Source: Adiantum capillus-veneris (lineage: Eukaryota; Streptophyta; Polypodiopsida; Polypodiales; Pteridaceae). Taken from it: a stretch of 64,000 nucleotides of DNA. The position numbers and the translations under genes were made by a program. Positions within the stretch are counted from its first letter, which is position 1; every line of letters begins with the position of its first letter. The notes beneath the pieces were generated by a model. It did no database searches. It was not told the origin of the DNA and saw nothing but the letters and a program-made list of their open reading frames with translations. The stretch is from positions 53,185,268-53,249,267 of the forward strand of contig CM043944.1 of the NCBI GenBank assembly GCA_014529385.2. Reading direction: 5' to 3'. Shown here piece by piece: positions 35,139 through 45,934 of this stretch.

Positions 35139-35577
35139 GGTTTATTTACCAGATACAAAAGAGCTTGATGATCTGTGAAGAACACAAATTTGTTTGCAAG
35201 CAAATAATGCCGAAATTTCTTTACAGCATAAATCATTCATAACCTTCCCGTTCGGTGGTTGTGTAGTTCTTTTCCGCACTGTTTAACTGTCGGCTTGCAT
35301 AACAAACTGGAAAATCCATTGTTCCGTCTCCAGGTTGAGCCAGAATACTCCCAATTGCATATGCAGAAGCATCAATGTGAACATGGAATATCTTTTCCCA
35401 ATCTGGTGCCTTCAGTACAGGTGCTGGTATAAGGTTTTCCTTCAGCTTTTGGAATGAAGTTTCACACTCCTCGGTCCAATCGAAATTGACTAGCAAACGA
35501 TATAGAGGTTGTGCAATAACCGCATACATGTATATGAATCTTCGATAATATCCATAGTGTCCCATGAAGGATTGCAC
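35139..35577 (-). pseudogene. TE4 RT connection and RNase H
   Basis: MGHYGYYRRFIYMYAVIAQP and NFDWTEECETSFQKLKENL are RT connection. HVHIDASAYAIGSILAQPGD and YASRQLNSAEKNYTTTEREG are RNase H. A frame change near 35233 leads to KKFRHYLLANKFVFFTDHQA. The first acidic motif (IDAS) is kept. Typical gypsy order and spacing. Confidence 0.85.
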
Positions 35578-35632
35578 TTATTTCGCATTAGTAGGCCTGG
35601 GTAGGTCCACTATGACTTTGACTTTGTCTAGG

Positions 35633-36688
35633 TCAGTGGTTGGTTATGCCATTTCTTGAGACAATGTGTCCTAAGATGCGGCCTTGCTTAACCATGAATA
35701 TACACTTTTTTGGGTTAAGACAAATTCGATATGTCCTGCATTTTTCAAAGACCTTTTGCAAATGGTCAATATGTTCCTCTCGTAGAAGAGAGTGTACACA
35801 AAGATTATCCATGTAAATTTCTAAGAATATTATTAGGTATTCTTTGAATGCGTGTGTCATTAACCTTTGGAAGGTAGCTGGGGCATTAGTTAAGCCAAAC
35901 GGCATAACTTGATACGCATAAATTCCCCATTCTGTGGCAAACGTTGTTTTGTGTTGATCCTCCCTTGCTATTGCCAGTTGGTTGTATTCTCAAAACCCAT
36001 CCAAAAAGGAATAAGCGTGTTTCCCGGCCACCTGCTCAAGTACATGTTCTGTGATTGGCAAGGGATAATTATCCCTTATGGTGGCTGCATTTACCTTTTT
36101 GAGGTTTACACACACTCGCAGTTTTCCATTCTTTTTGGAAACTACCACAATGGGTGACACCCAATCTGTATGTTCGATTTCATATATGAATTCAGCTTCC
36201 ATCAGTTTATCAATATCTTCTTTGATTCGTTTAGCAAATGTGTCATTATATGTATAAGGACGTTGTTTGCTAGGTTTTGCATCTGATTTCAAAGGAATTG
36301 TATGTTGGCATATCGATGGATCAACTCCTTTGAGGTCTTTATAGGACCATGCAAACACATCTTTATACTTCTTGAGAAGTTGGGTTAGCCGTTCTTCTTC
36401 TTCAAGCTCTAAATCGTTTGCTATATAGACCGGCTCAGGCTTTTCACCTGGCTCTGCAAGGTCTATCCTTTTTGCATTTTTTGGCCCATCGTAAGATTCT
36501 TGGTTGGTTATTTCCCTGACTGGTGGTGTCATCATGATTTTTCTGTCCTGGATGGTAAATTTCTGATAGTGTGATGGTACATTCATGTTTCCCTTTTCGG
36601 ACTCCCTTTTACCATCACTATCTTCTTCAGTAGTCCATATCTCACGTAAAGACCGTTTCAATTCTTGGTATTTCTGTTTACACTCCAA
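35633..36688 (-). pseudogene. TE4 reverse transcriptase (YMDD to YMDN)
   Basis: FAWSYKDLKGVDPSICQHTI opens the RT, with PIVVVSKKNGKLRVCVNLKK (VDYRK normally, so the fingers Asp is Asn here) and SFLDGF. A TGA near 35990 and AREDQHKTTFATEWG follow, then FGLTNAPATFQRLMTHAF. The catalytic box at 35804-35815 reads Tyr-Met-Asp-Asn: the second catalytic Asp is lost. ILGHIVSRNGI closes the thumb. It is like TE1 RT in wording. N-terminal sequence from 36688 to about 36380 is a linker. Confidence 0.88.
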
Positions 36689-36739
36689 TTTGGTCCACTC
36701 TTGGTCTTTTGTTGTTTCTTTTTTTTATTTTTGAGATTT

Positions 36740-38127
36740 TTATGATTTTGTTTCTGTTTTAGCTTTTCGTTCCTGTTTTATTTCCTCTCGCGTTCTTTCC
36801 TTGCGATCTTTTGAGAATCTTCCTGATATTTGATCTTTTACACAATCCTCCGCTTTTACAAGCATCAAATAGTGAGTTTTACCTTTTATCCTGGGCATCA
36901 GGTTCTCTTTCACTTTGTTTCCTGCTCGTTTTCTCCTATAGTGTTCCTGACATCTAGGGTGTTGATTAGCAAAATCATAAAACTTGATATTCTTGGCTTC
37001 CCTTCCACGCTCACTTGAGGTGTCTGAACACTCATTATCTGCATCATCATTTACTTCCAGATGTTCAGAGGAGTTATAAAACACTTCTTGTCCTGGTGGT
37101 TCTATCGTCTCATCTTTTTGTGGCATAATGTTACCATGTAGTAGGGTAGCACATCATAGCCATCCTTATCGCAAAATTTTGTTGTTGGACTATCTGTAAT
37201 GGTATAGACATCCAATGTTGCTAGTATGTGTTCCCATTCTAGAGGTTCCAAGGCATCTTCAGGGAAAGGTTCCGGAATATACTCCTTGTCCTCAGTTGCT
37301 CTTTCTAAGACGCATTCCTCTCTTCTTAAGCTTCCACAATGTGAAGCTCCGCACATCCATAGCTTTTTTTGTTGCCCTAACCATGCTGGGAGTTCCGATC
37401 CTGCTACTGTAGCTGAATCAAACTCTTCCACAGGTGTTTGGTTCACATCTTTGTAACTATGGTCTTTCAGGTGTATTTTAGTTGTTGTCTCACCATGTAT
37501 GAGGTATATGTGGTCGTAACTCCAATCTTGGACCATCTTCAATTGTCACATGAATGGTCGTCTCAAGATGATCTCATAATTGTTCTTTTTGTCGAGATCG
37601 ACTATTGCAAATGTATGCTCATACTCGATTCCGCACGAAGTGACAATCACTTTTTCTAAGAGTCCTAGAGGCTTCTCCATGAACCCGTCTACCAATTGCA
37701 ATTTCATTCTGGTAGCTCTCAAAGCTGGTTTTTCTCATTTTTTCTAGATTTCCTTGGTGGCGATAGCAACTCCCGCTCCACTGTCAAGAATAGCTTTGGA
37801 AACTACTCCTTGGAATTCTACTGGTAGCATGGTGTTTCCATCTTCTCCCTCACAATACTCTCCAACCTTGTTTAATGGTACTGGCCTAGTGTTTAATTGA
37901 GGTCTATCCAACTCTCTGATCCCTTCCTGTAGCCTCAAGGTGGGGTCTTTCACTCCAAATTTTTCTAGGCATTTTCCTACTGTGGTCCACATGTTTGGTC
38001 GTAACCTTAGGAGTTCTGCTAATGTGATTGTGCATGCCACAGGTGTGGACAATAACTCAATCAATCCTTGTGAATCCATCACTTTGTTAGAAAAAAGTCT
38101 TTGAGATGGGATTGCTCTCACTTCCAA
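36740..38127 (-). pseudogene. TE4 protease and pro-RT linker
   Basis: Retropepsin active site AILDSGAGVAIATKEI with Asp at 37783-37785 and an intact D-S-G. It is followed by TAG and TGA stops, then VDGFMEKPLGLLEKVIVTS, EYEHTFAIVDLDKKNNYEII (37620-37550) and a TGA. An acidic linker (37542-36740) carries EYIPEPFPEDALEPLEWEHI and a basic tail. The active site is preserved but the frame is broken within about 10 codons after it. Confidence 0.75.
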
Positions 38128-38144
38128 CTTGGCTTCATACTCTC

Positions 38145-39731
38145 CTAGGTAAAAGGTAAAGTTCTCAGCGAGTCTCGTTGGCTGTGCCCCGAACTAATTG
38201 ATCCTTGGTCTCCCCCTTGTGAATGTATTTCAAAGTTCATTTGTGACCTTGCCTCAAATTCTTCAATAGGAGGTAAGGTTACATTCTCTTCTTTTCTCGT
38301 GCTATTCATGTGGTTACTCATCCTATTAGCCTCGTTGGCCTCACGGATTTGCTTCCACAGATCGTCTAGACCGTTACAGTCCTTACCCATTTCTGTCAAT
38401 ATTTTAGGTTGGAACCCGTCACTTGCCTCATCTGTGGTATTTGGAACTATGGTAGGCTCTCCTCTGGACTCATAGGCACTAGTGAGTCTTTCCTTTGTTT
38501 CTACATGTTTCTCTAAAGTTGGTTGGATAGGGGTTGGAGTCGGTGCCTCATGCCAATTTGCAGGTTTACCCAGCGGGTCTTCCATCAATGATTGAGTTGT
38601 TTTGATCATCCTTTTACACATTTCCAACCTTTGTTTTTCTATTTCTGCATATGGATAAGTCATCCACCTTTGCTCGTGGGTTTGGTTCTTTTTTAGTCTA
38701 GCTTCATAAGCTTTTAGAAGCGCATCCAACTGCTCATTTACCTTGTCTGCCACCAGTACAGATCCTCCTGATCCTGCACTTTTGGGCTCTGCTATTTCCT
38801 TGGGTGCTATGGTTGATGTGGTGTGTGAGCTTAGGCTGACTAGATCCTCTAACCTCTCTAATCTATCCTTTGTCTGTTTCAACTCCTCGAATAGAGCTGT
38901 TTGCTCTCGTTCCTTCCTGGCTTTCATACGCGCCTTTCTAGCTTTCCAAGTGCTTCTCCGATTTTTCGTTTCTGAACTTTGGGCATCGGTTTTTGGCTCT
39001 TCAACTATGGGTTCATTCCTCATTCTTTGAGCTTGGGCTCGTGTTACTGCCTGAATAGGTATGATTGTTTCATTTTCCGACCCTCCACTGGAAGGTACTG
39101 TTTCTAGCATATTCAAGGTGGTTTTTGCTCCTTTGCTTGGGTTTTTAGGGAAATCGGGAATCAAATGAGTAACTCCACACTCAGTGCAATACGCGTTGAC
39201 TCTAATGATTTCATCATGAGGACGGTCTCTAAGCCAATGGTCTCCACCACACTTGTAGCAGGGTCCCTTGGGTTGTTGAGGTGCTCCTTGAGCTCCTCTT
39301 TGTTGGTATGCATGTCTCTGTCCGCCCATGCCTCCGTTAGCTATGAACAACAACGTTCGTTCATCTAAGCTATATCTCCCTTCTCTTGCTGCCTGTGCAG
39401 CTGTTGGTGGTCCTGTACTTCCTATCATGCTCCATGGTTCTGGTGTCGAGGGTTCTTCCGGTGGATAATAGACAGAGTTTGCCGCATATCCATTGGGATC
39501 TTCATAATATGCATGCATAGGCACCAAAGCCTTATCTTCTGATTCGGTTACGGTTGGTGTGTATCTTATACCGACTGGTCGTAATCCTAGTAGGGGTGGT
39601 TGTTGCCCCAACACCGGTTGTGGTCTTTCTACACCTGCAGGTCCTGGTAGGTTGCCTGCTTGATACCTAGGCATCGGTGGAACTTGAGGAGACGCTACCT
39701 GAGCTTGGGGAGCGTAAGGTCTCTCTCTCAC
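38145..39731 (-). CDS. gag: TE4 gag C-terminal part with degenerate zinc fingers (528 codons open)
   Basis: Long open frame downstream of the capsid. A Pro/Gly-rich N-terminal part (QPVLGQQPPLLGLRPVG) is followed by a knuckle-like CYKCGGDHWLRDR (about 39240-39200) in which the fourth ligand is Arg, then CTECGVTHLIPDFPK with no final Cys. A charged helical region follows (KARKAREQ-type, ELKQTKDRLERLEDLVSL), then a Glu/Asn-rich tail. The zinc fingers would bind RNA if intact. It is a segment of a larger gag; the capsid is in the frame next upstream. No introns or host features are visible. Confidence 0.65.
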   Translation of the reverse strand: MRERPYAPQAQVASPQVPPMPRYQAGNLPGPAGVERPQPVLGQQPPLLGLRPVGIRYTPTVTESEDKALVPMHAYYEDPNGYAANSVYYPPEEPSTPEPWSMIGSTGPPTAAQAAREGRYSLDERTLLFIANGGMGGQRHAYQQRGAQGAPQQPKGPCYKCGGDHWLRDRPHDEIIRVNAYCTECGVTHLIPDFPKNPSKGAKTTLNMLETVPSSGGSENETIIPIQAVTRAQAQRMRNEPIVEEPKTDAQSSETKNRRSTWKARKARMKARKEREQTALFEELKQTKDRLERLEDLVSLSSHTTSTIAPKEIAEPKSAGSGGSVLVADKVNEQLDALLKAYEARLKKNQTHEQRWMTYPYAEIEKQRLEMCKRMIKTTQSLMEDPLGKPANWHEAPTPTPIQPTLEKHVETKERLTSAYESRGEPTIVPNTTDEASDGFQPKILTEMGKDCNGLDDLWKQIREANEANRMSNHMNSTRKEENVTLPPIEEFEARSQMNFEIHSQGGDQGSISSGHSQRDSLRTLPFT

Positions 39732-39773
39732 ATACCCCTTGTTATAATAACATTCCTCTGTCCCATGGTTTGT

Positions 39774-40508
39774 CTATTTTTGTTCAATAGCACACCACTT
39801 GGGCTGTTTAGCCTGGGGTTTGGCGTACAAGTTAAATTTTTTTAGCACTTCATCTACAAGTAGCTCTTGGTTTACAGCTACTTCTCCTTTCGGTGCCGTC
39901 TTAGAAGACTTGCTTTCACTTTGTTGTGAAGATGAATCGTCGTCAAGGTCCTTGAACTCTCCCTCTTTGTAGACCGCACAATTGTCCACAAGGTAAAGAG
40001 CCTCCTTGGTTAACTCATTCAACGTCGTGCTCCTTTTCATATGTAATTCTTTCTGGAGATCTGCATTCCTTAGTCCTTGGATGAATATCAGAATGAGTCT
40101 GGACTGAGTTGGCAGTTCTTCCACAGGACAGAACTTAACATATCTTTTTAGTCTTAGGGCTTCCTTTCGTACAGATTCCCCATCTTTCTGTTTGAATTTA
40201 TGGATTTGTGAGATGGTATTATGATCTATCCCCCTTTGTGAGAATTCCTCGATAAACTCGTCAAACACTTCCTCCATACACTCAAAGTCTCTACGCTCTA
40301 CAGAGTCAAACCAAGTGGCAGCATCATCCTCTAGGGTCAGTACAAACCCTGCAAATTGGGTAGGAAAGTCTAACACCTCTTCAGCTCTAATTACACGCAC
40401 AAAGGCTGCTACATGATCTCTTGGGTCTCTGCTTCCTGTGTATTTCTTCTTTACCCATTTTTGCACTTGAGAAGTTCTAATTCTCTGATGGTCTACAAAC
40501 CTCATCAT
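39774..40508 (-). CDS. gag: TE4 gag capsid domain
   Basis: A clear retrotransposon gag capsid: YTGSRDPRDHVAAFVRVIRA, FVLTLEDDAATWFDSV, EFIEEFSQRGIDHNTISQIH, ESVRKEALRLKRYVKFC and LILIFIQGLRNADLQKEL. It overlaps the upstream frame by a few dozen bases, so one frameshift probably separates two parts of one gag. This is the particle-forming part, about 245 codons open. Confidence 0.82.
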   Translation of the reverse strand: MMRFVDHQRIRTSQVQKWVKKKYTGSRDPRDHVAAFVRVIRAEEVLDFPTQFAGFVLTLEDDAATWFDSVERRDFECMEEVFDEFIEEFSQRGIDHNTISQIHKFKQKDGESVRKEALRLKRYVKFCPVEELPTQSRLILIFIQGLRNADLQKELHMKRSTTLNELTKEALYLVDNCAVYKEGEFKDLDDDSSSQQSESKSSKTAPKGEVAVNQELLVDEVLKKFNLYAKPQAKQPKWCAIEQK

Positions 40509-41769
40509 TGGATCTCCAGAGTCCTAATTGATATACCTCCTCAGGTCTTCTGTAATAGGCTGGTTCCTCTCCCAGTGGTGCTCCTAAGCCATAATTTCTA
40601 ACAGTTCTCGCCAAAGATGGTTCATCTCTTCGAACTCGTTCTATGGGTGGCCCTCTAGGCTCTGTTGACCCTTGAGTCTTTGGCTTACTCTCTCCTTGAT
40701 ACCTTGAATAGAGTGGTGGTTCTTGCAAATCTCTTAGCCCTCGTGTGGCTTGATAACCCTCTCGGTTTTGGTCTTGTTCCAATGTTGCACTCTGTCGAAG
40801 CCATGCCTGCAATGATGGTTGGTTTTCTGGTTGGTTTTGGTTGTTGAATGCTTGCGATCGGGTGGAATGTGAGGTAGCGTCATACTCATCAAAAAAGGGA
40901 TTTGTCGACTTACTTGGGGTGTAGGTGGCTCTTGGCACTTCTTTAGGGGCATATGCTGATGCTCCTGGACTTGTTGCCCTTTCTACCTCCTCTGGGAGAA
41001 TACGTTGGTATTCTCGCCCGTATCTATCAACAAAAACTATACCCTTCCCCATAGCAGTTTCATAAGAGAATAAGTAAAGAACCTTGTCTTTGCTTAATTC
41101 CTTCACGTATGGTTCTTTGCTGCGAAAGTAAGCGACTATACCCTCACTCTCATGCTTGTAGATTCCCACGTTCTCCTTATAAGTTGGAACCCTGGTTGTT
41201 TTTTTATCATACATAAAAATAGCTCTGAGCTGATCAATGGTTGGTGGCAGTTCTTGAGCTTCTGAAACCATTTTCCCTTTCGCCACATTATCTCCATATC
41301 TGTTGTAATCTTCAGGGTTACTAACTATCAGATAGTGGTTCCCCTTTTCGTCTCGGAATCTATCTCCATCATCATAGACTCGGATTATCTCCAATCTCTG
41401 TGCTGGCCTCTCTTCAATACAAATGCACTTGCGTCCTCGATAGTCAGAATAGACTAGGGCTCCCCTCGAGTTTGTTCCCTCTAAGAAGATTACGGTGAGC
41501 TTGGAATCATTCAAAGGATTTTGGGAGGTGCTTCCTTCTGGCATTGGTCCATCATAGGTGAAACCTCATGGCTGTTGACTATCCATCATGAAGAAATATT
41601 TTTCTGACGAAGTGTCAGTATCACTACCTTCCTCAATAATCGGTGCTAGCGGATCTAGCCTTGCCTTAGTTACACTCTCCTCGGTGGACACTAAGCTACC
41701 TTGGTCACCTGCCACCTTCTGGTCTCTAACAATGTATCTTCCTGATCTTAAATTCATCAAACTTATCAA
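40477..41769 (-). pseudogene. gag: TE4 gag N-terminal region (one internal TGA)
   Basis: Starts at MISLMNLRSGR (41769); the MNLRSGR wording is common at gag N-termini of plant gypsy elements. A TGA at 41566-41568 interrupts it, and the frame continues for 355 codons from 41544. An unfamiliar beta-rich-looking part has SDYRGRKCICIEERPAQRLE, FRDEKGNHYLIV and FSYETAMGKGIVFVDRYGRE, then a Pro/Gln-rich linker to the capsid. I do not recognise the globular N-terminal domain. Confidence 0.65.
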
Positions 41770-43586
41770 TGCAATTTATCACAAATCCAACCACTCACCT
41801 GGCAAAGGATCAGTCTCTACACAACTTCTTGCTTTGTTGCTGAATATACCTGTACACAAGCGTTTAATTTCAGCAATCGAATCAAAGCATTTATCTGCTA
41901 GAGGTTATCTTAGTAATGATTGGTATAACTGGAGATTTTATCTTAGCCACTACTGTATTTTATACACTGCTCATGTTTTGGACTAGGTCTGCTATTCTGG
42001 AACTGTGCTTCCCTCGGATGTTGGTCAATTTACGCGAAAAAGTCTGAATTCAGTCTTTGCTCTGTCAAATGGACAAACGAGGTCCAGATTCACTTCTGAA
42101 ATAATTTCTGGAACCCTTAAGCCAATTGGAATCTCACTGTCTAAGCTCAGTCAAATTTTCTCTTCAGTAAGCCCGAATAGACATCCTACGCGTACGATGT
42201 CTCCTGCTTTGTTTTGCCTGGATTTTTGCACTATGGTTTCCCCTTGATGTGCTGAGCCCACAGCTGTTTTTACTTTTTGATTTGGACACCTATTAGCTGG
42301 TCAATGAGTCAAAAATATGTTCCGACAGCCTGTTGAAGATCTTGATCACTCTAATCAACTCCAATTTGGACCAAAATTGACCAGGAGGCTTGCCTTAGGC
42401 TTCACAACACCTTGCTATGCCCACTGTCAATGTCTGGCTTCAATTTCTTGCTTTAGACATCCTACGCGTAAGATGTCTTTTTCATCAGAATGGCTTTAAA
42501 CTCAAAGCACAGGCTCCCCTTGAGTTGCTGATCACTTTGGTATACTCAAAATTTGCATTGGAGTCCAAAATCACACAGAAGCCTGTTTGACCCCAGACTT
42601 GACCCACAGTTTCCCCTTGATGTCAGTAACCCAGTGGTATGCTTAGATTTTGGTTTGGATTTCAAAAGTCTCCAATTTTAGTTGTTCTTGCCTGCTTCAG
42701 TCAAAAGTGCTAAAGTCTGCTTTGAACCCAATTTTCTCAACCAAATGAGATGAAACCCCTTTCAGTCACTCAATATATCATGCAAGACATGCTCATGCAG
42801 CCATCTTATGGTTTTGGTCTCAAAATAATGTTTTGGCACAATTTGGGTAGGATGTCTGGCAATTTTAGTCTATCTGGCCTGAAATTTGGGTAGGATGTCT
42901 GGCAATTTCAGTCTATCTGGCCTTATCCTGTCAAGATATGGTCAAATTTTCACTTTCCAGTTGAAATTAGGGTAAACCCCACCTTTTGAACACACTGGTC
43001 AACTCAAAATCCCAAAATTCCCACCAGATTAGCCTGTAGACATCCTACGCATATGATGTCTCCTGGCTTGAAATTAATTTTTTTCCTGACAGAAATGCTC
43101 CTGATGCTCTGTAGCTCTATCAGAAACACTCACAGTAACTTTTGGACTTCTCTTAGGCTTTCAAACACACTTTTACATCTTTTTGAGTCTTTTACAAACT
43201 TGTGATGACTTTACCAAGCAAGTATACATGCATGAAGTGCTCTGGATCCTGAATCATGATGTCCTACTTACTCTACTCCTACTTATCATGCGAAATGGTA
43301 ATAATGGTGTTTTGGTTGCTGGCCTCTCCGGACTCTCAAGCTCTCCTCTCACCGCTTCTACCACTCCAATTCCCACTTAAGAACTCGACTACTATCTAAA
43401 ACTATCTTGGTCTACCTAGTCTACCGAAGTCGAAGGATCTAGGCCAGACACACGCTTCCTAGACTCCCTCTAAGACCTAGAGAGTCCTCCACCCTCTGAT
43501 CCTATCTAAATGTAAAACAAGACTTTTGGCAAGCCAAAAATCCCTATCCTCAAGGATTAGTCTCGGTCACCTGCCTAAGGTTTTCG
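41770..43586 (-). other. TE4 long leader with palindromic motifs
   Basis: About 1.8 kb between PBS and gag, non-coding. It has three near-perfect 24 bp palindromes of the form AGACATC..ACGCGTA..GATGTCT at 42179-42202, 42455-42478 and 43038-43061, and a 43 bp tandem duplication (42841-42883, 42884-42924) holding half of the motif. TTTCCCCTTGATGT-type wording also recurs. It is likely the packaging or untranslated region. Confidence 0.7.
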
Positions 43587-43605
43587 TCCCCGGCAGCGGC
43601 GCCAA
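43587..43605 (-). promoter_or_regulatory. TE4 primer binding site
   Basis: Minus-strand TTGGCGCCGCTGCCGGGGA abutting the 5' LTR, the frequent plant gypsy PBS. The exact tRNA is not assigned. Confidence 0.9.
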
Positions 43606-44538
43606 TGTTGGACGGATACGCCGCGACGGACGTCAGCACAGCGAGAACTCACCTAACATATAATGTCAGCTAAGGACGAAGCTCGACCCACAGGCGCGTG
43701 GAAGCAAGCATAAGGTGTCAACCTACACTCGACCGACTCCTAACTAATTCCTACAGAGGTCTCTACCAATTGTCTATGTCACAGCCTTCAAGAGTGCATA
43801 AGAGGAAACTTCCTACAACGCTTTCTAGAGCCGAACACCCATCAAACAATCTCGAAACACCATAGAACTTGAAGGAGACCCTACTAATACCAATAGGTCG
43901 CTCTCCCTAAGGTCTATGAACCAAAACCCCAACCCAAAATACCAAGTGCAAAATCACGTAGGATGTCTGGCCGAAATTTGCAGGTCTTAGTTTCCGAAAT
44001 CTAAAGTGCCTAATGTGTAGTTCTAATCAATGTGAACGCGTGGATATGCTGTAATGCAAAATCGGACAACGTATGCTCACCTAATCACCATATGAATCTC
44101 GTAGAAGGAGCTCGCAAAACCGGACCGTACGCGCGCAATGTAGGTATCGACGCGTAGCTCTCGTCAGGGGCAACACGCTGCACTTCTCCTCACTCGATTC
44201 TGACCATCGGTGCACACGTAGCGTCAAGATGAAGCTCACTCTCTCTCTCGTACACAATATGCTCACTCACAGACTTCAAAAACTTGTTTTAAAAATGACA
44301 AAAGGTTTTTCATTAAGGTCAAAAAATGGTATATATACCTTACAATTCTCAAACCCTACAGTTTCAAAATCAACCAACTACTCCATCTATCTATCAAAAC
44401 TGGGATACAATCTAGAAACTTCTGTAAGTCCCAATATTTACAAGGTGAAAAATCAGGTTTCCTCAATAAATGAATAATTACAAAAAATGATAATCCTCCG
44501 AGTAGTTAGTCTCCGTGGGGTGTGTCCAGTTTCTAACA
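43606..44538 (-). repeat. TE4 5' LTR
   Basis: Pairs with 29468-30401. A TATA-like GGTATATATACC lies at 44329-44340. The plus-strand end TTCTAACA is followed by GAAAG, the target duplication. Confidence 0.95.
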
Positions 44539-44543
44539 GAAAG

Positions 44544-45013
44544 TCATGTATGAATCACAAGCTCCTCCCTATCCGGGGCATAGACGCATTCAACCTACTG
44601 TTCGAGGAGTAGAGACGTATTTCTATTGGCCTACCATGAAAGTGGACATACAAGAGTATGTTTCAAAATGTGTGGTATGTCAAAAGACTAAATATGATAG
44701 AGGGAAGAAACCTGGATTACTCGAACCATTGCCCATCCCTAATTTACCATGGGAGAGTATATCCATGGATTTTATCTTTGGATTACCCACGTCTATCCAC
44801 GGGAATACGGGAATATGGACAATAGTCGACAGGTTTAGCAAGCAAGCACACTTTATTCAGGTCAAAATAACTATTAAGACACACCAAATGGCAACCATCT
44901 TCATATCTCAGGTTTTCAAACACCATGGATTACCATTATCTATCGTGTCAGATATTGATCCTAGAATGACCATTAATTTTTGGAAAGGTCTCTTTGAAAA
45001 TCTAGGTACATAG
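44544..45013 (+). pseudogene. TE3 integrase, zinc domain and catalytic core (truncated)
   Basis: Resumes from 29467. APPYPGHRRIQPTVRGVETY retains only the second zinc-domain His; CVVCQ is the Cys pair. Core Asp is in MDFIFGLP (44768-44770) and VSDIDPRM (44951-44953). Soon after, [11 protein letters not shown] meets a TAG (45011-45013), and the text moves to [12 protein letters not shown] of the C-terminal part. The catalytic Glu and roughly 70 or more residues are therefore deleted. Confidence 0.85.
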
Positions 45014-45581
45014 TCGTGACCTACAAGAATCTTTTCAAAAGGTTAAGGATGCTATATCCATCTCTCAACAAAGGCAAAAAGCTGTTGTTGACAATCACAA
45101 AAGGGCCTTAACATTCAAAGAAAATGATTGGGTCTTACTTAAGTTTCCCAAGTCTCGATTGAGGCAAACGACGGGCAAAAATCCTAAGGGCCATCAAAAG
45201 TATTATGCTAAATTAGCAAAAAGATACTATGGTCCTTTTCAAATCTTGAAGCCAATCAATGACATGGCTTATCAACTCAAGTTGCCCAACCATTGGCCCA
45301 TACACAATGCTTTTCATGTGAACCTACTTAAGCCCTACAAAGGAGAGCCACCAATTGAACCAATTATTGAAGACACTCCAGAAATCAAAGACCAAGAAGA
45401 GGTGCTACAACATGAATCTATCCTTCGGCATGAAGACAAGGCACTATGGCATGGTAAGATTATCCTACGGTATCTTATTAAGTTCAAAAATTATCCATTT
45501 GAAGATGCTAGATGGATGCAAGGAATACAGCTTAAGGATAGTATGAACCTTGTCAATGCTTACAATGTTAGACTAGAGTAA
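45014..45581 (+). pseudogene. TE3 integrase C-terminus with chromodomain-like tail
   Basis: [15 protein letters not shown] and [20 protein letters not shown] are the integrase C-terminal (SH3-like) domain. [18 protein letters not shown] is the GPY/F-end wording. The tail [13 protein letters not shown] ... [16 protein letters not shown] resembles a chromodomain (V.. ....YLVKWKGYP..DATWE). Chromodomains steer chromovirus insertion to heterochromatin. The aromatic cage looks only partly conserved. It ends at a TAA near 45580. Confidence 0.82.
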
Positions 45582-45934
45582 GCAAACGTAAATGCTTTCT
45601 TAATGAACAATGTTTTTGTCTTATAAGACTAATCCTCTTTTGTGCAAAAATTTAAATAGTATGCATGCTTAGAATCATGTTTGTGATGATGACGTCACTC
45701 AAACACCATGTAGAATTTGTCACTCTACTTTGTCAGTATGATATGGACTAAAGAGCAGACATGCTTGCGGCAGCTACGTCTCCCAAGCACCAAATGGACT
45801 AGTCATCCCTTATGGAATGATGTCGCAAGGTAAAAAGGGATCCTCTACCCGTTAAGAAACGTAGACTAATGACTAAGACTTTATCTCTTCTACCTCATAG
45901 TCAAGGACGATTATGATTTCAAGAGGAGAGGTAA
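45582..45934 (+). other. TE3 3' untranslated region and polypurine tract
   Basis: Non-coding between the integrase stop and the 3' LTR. The last bases AAGAGGAGAGGTAA (about 45921-45934) form the PPT. Confidence 0.75.

Larger units (their letters stand above)
29468..44538 (-). mobile_element. TE4: Ty3/gypsy LTR retrotransposon (minus) nested in TE3 integrase, chimeric
   Basis: LTRs at 29468-30401 and 43606-44538, nearly equal in length, ending TGTTRGA...CCAACA in sense. They are flanked by an exact GAAAG duplication (29463-29467 and 44539-44543). The PBS (43587-43605) abuts the right LTR and a G-rich PPT abuts the left LTR. Sense order: long leader, gag, zinc fingers, protease, RT, RNase H, integrase zinc domain. 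The integrase then stops at an unrelated LTR with its own PBS (TE5), followed by a coiled-coil coding region that continues to the TE4 PPT. The exact duplication shows that the outer LTRs entered together. Confidence 0.92.
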
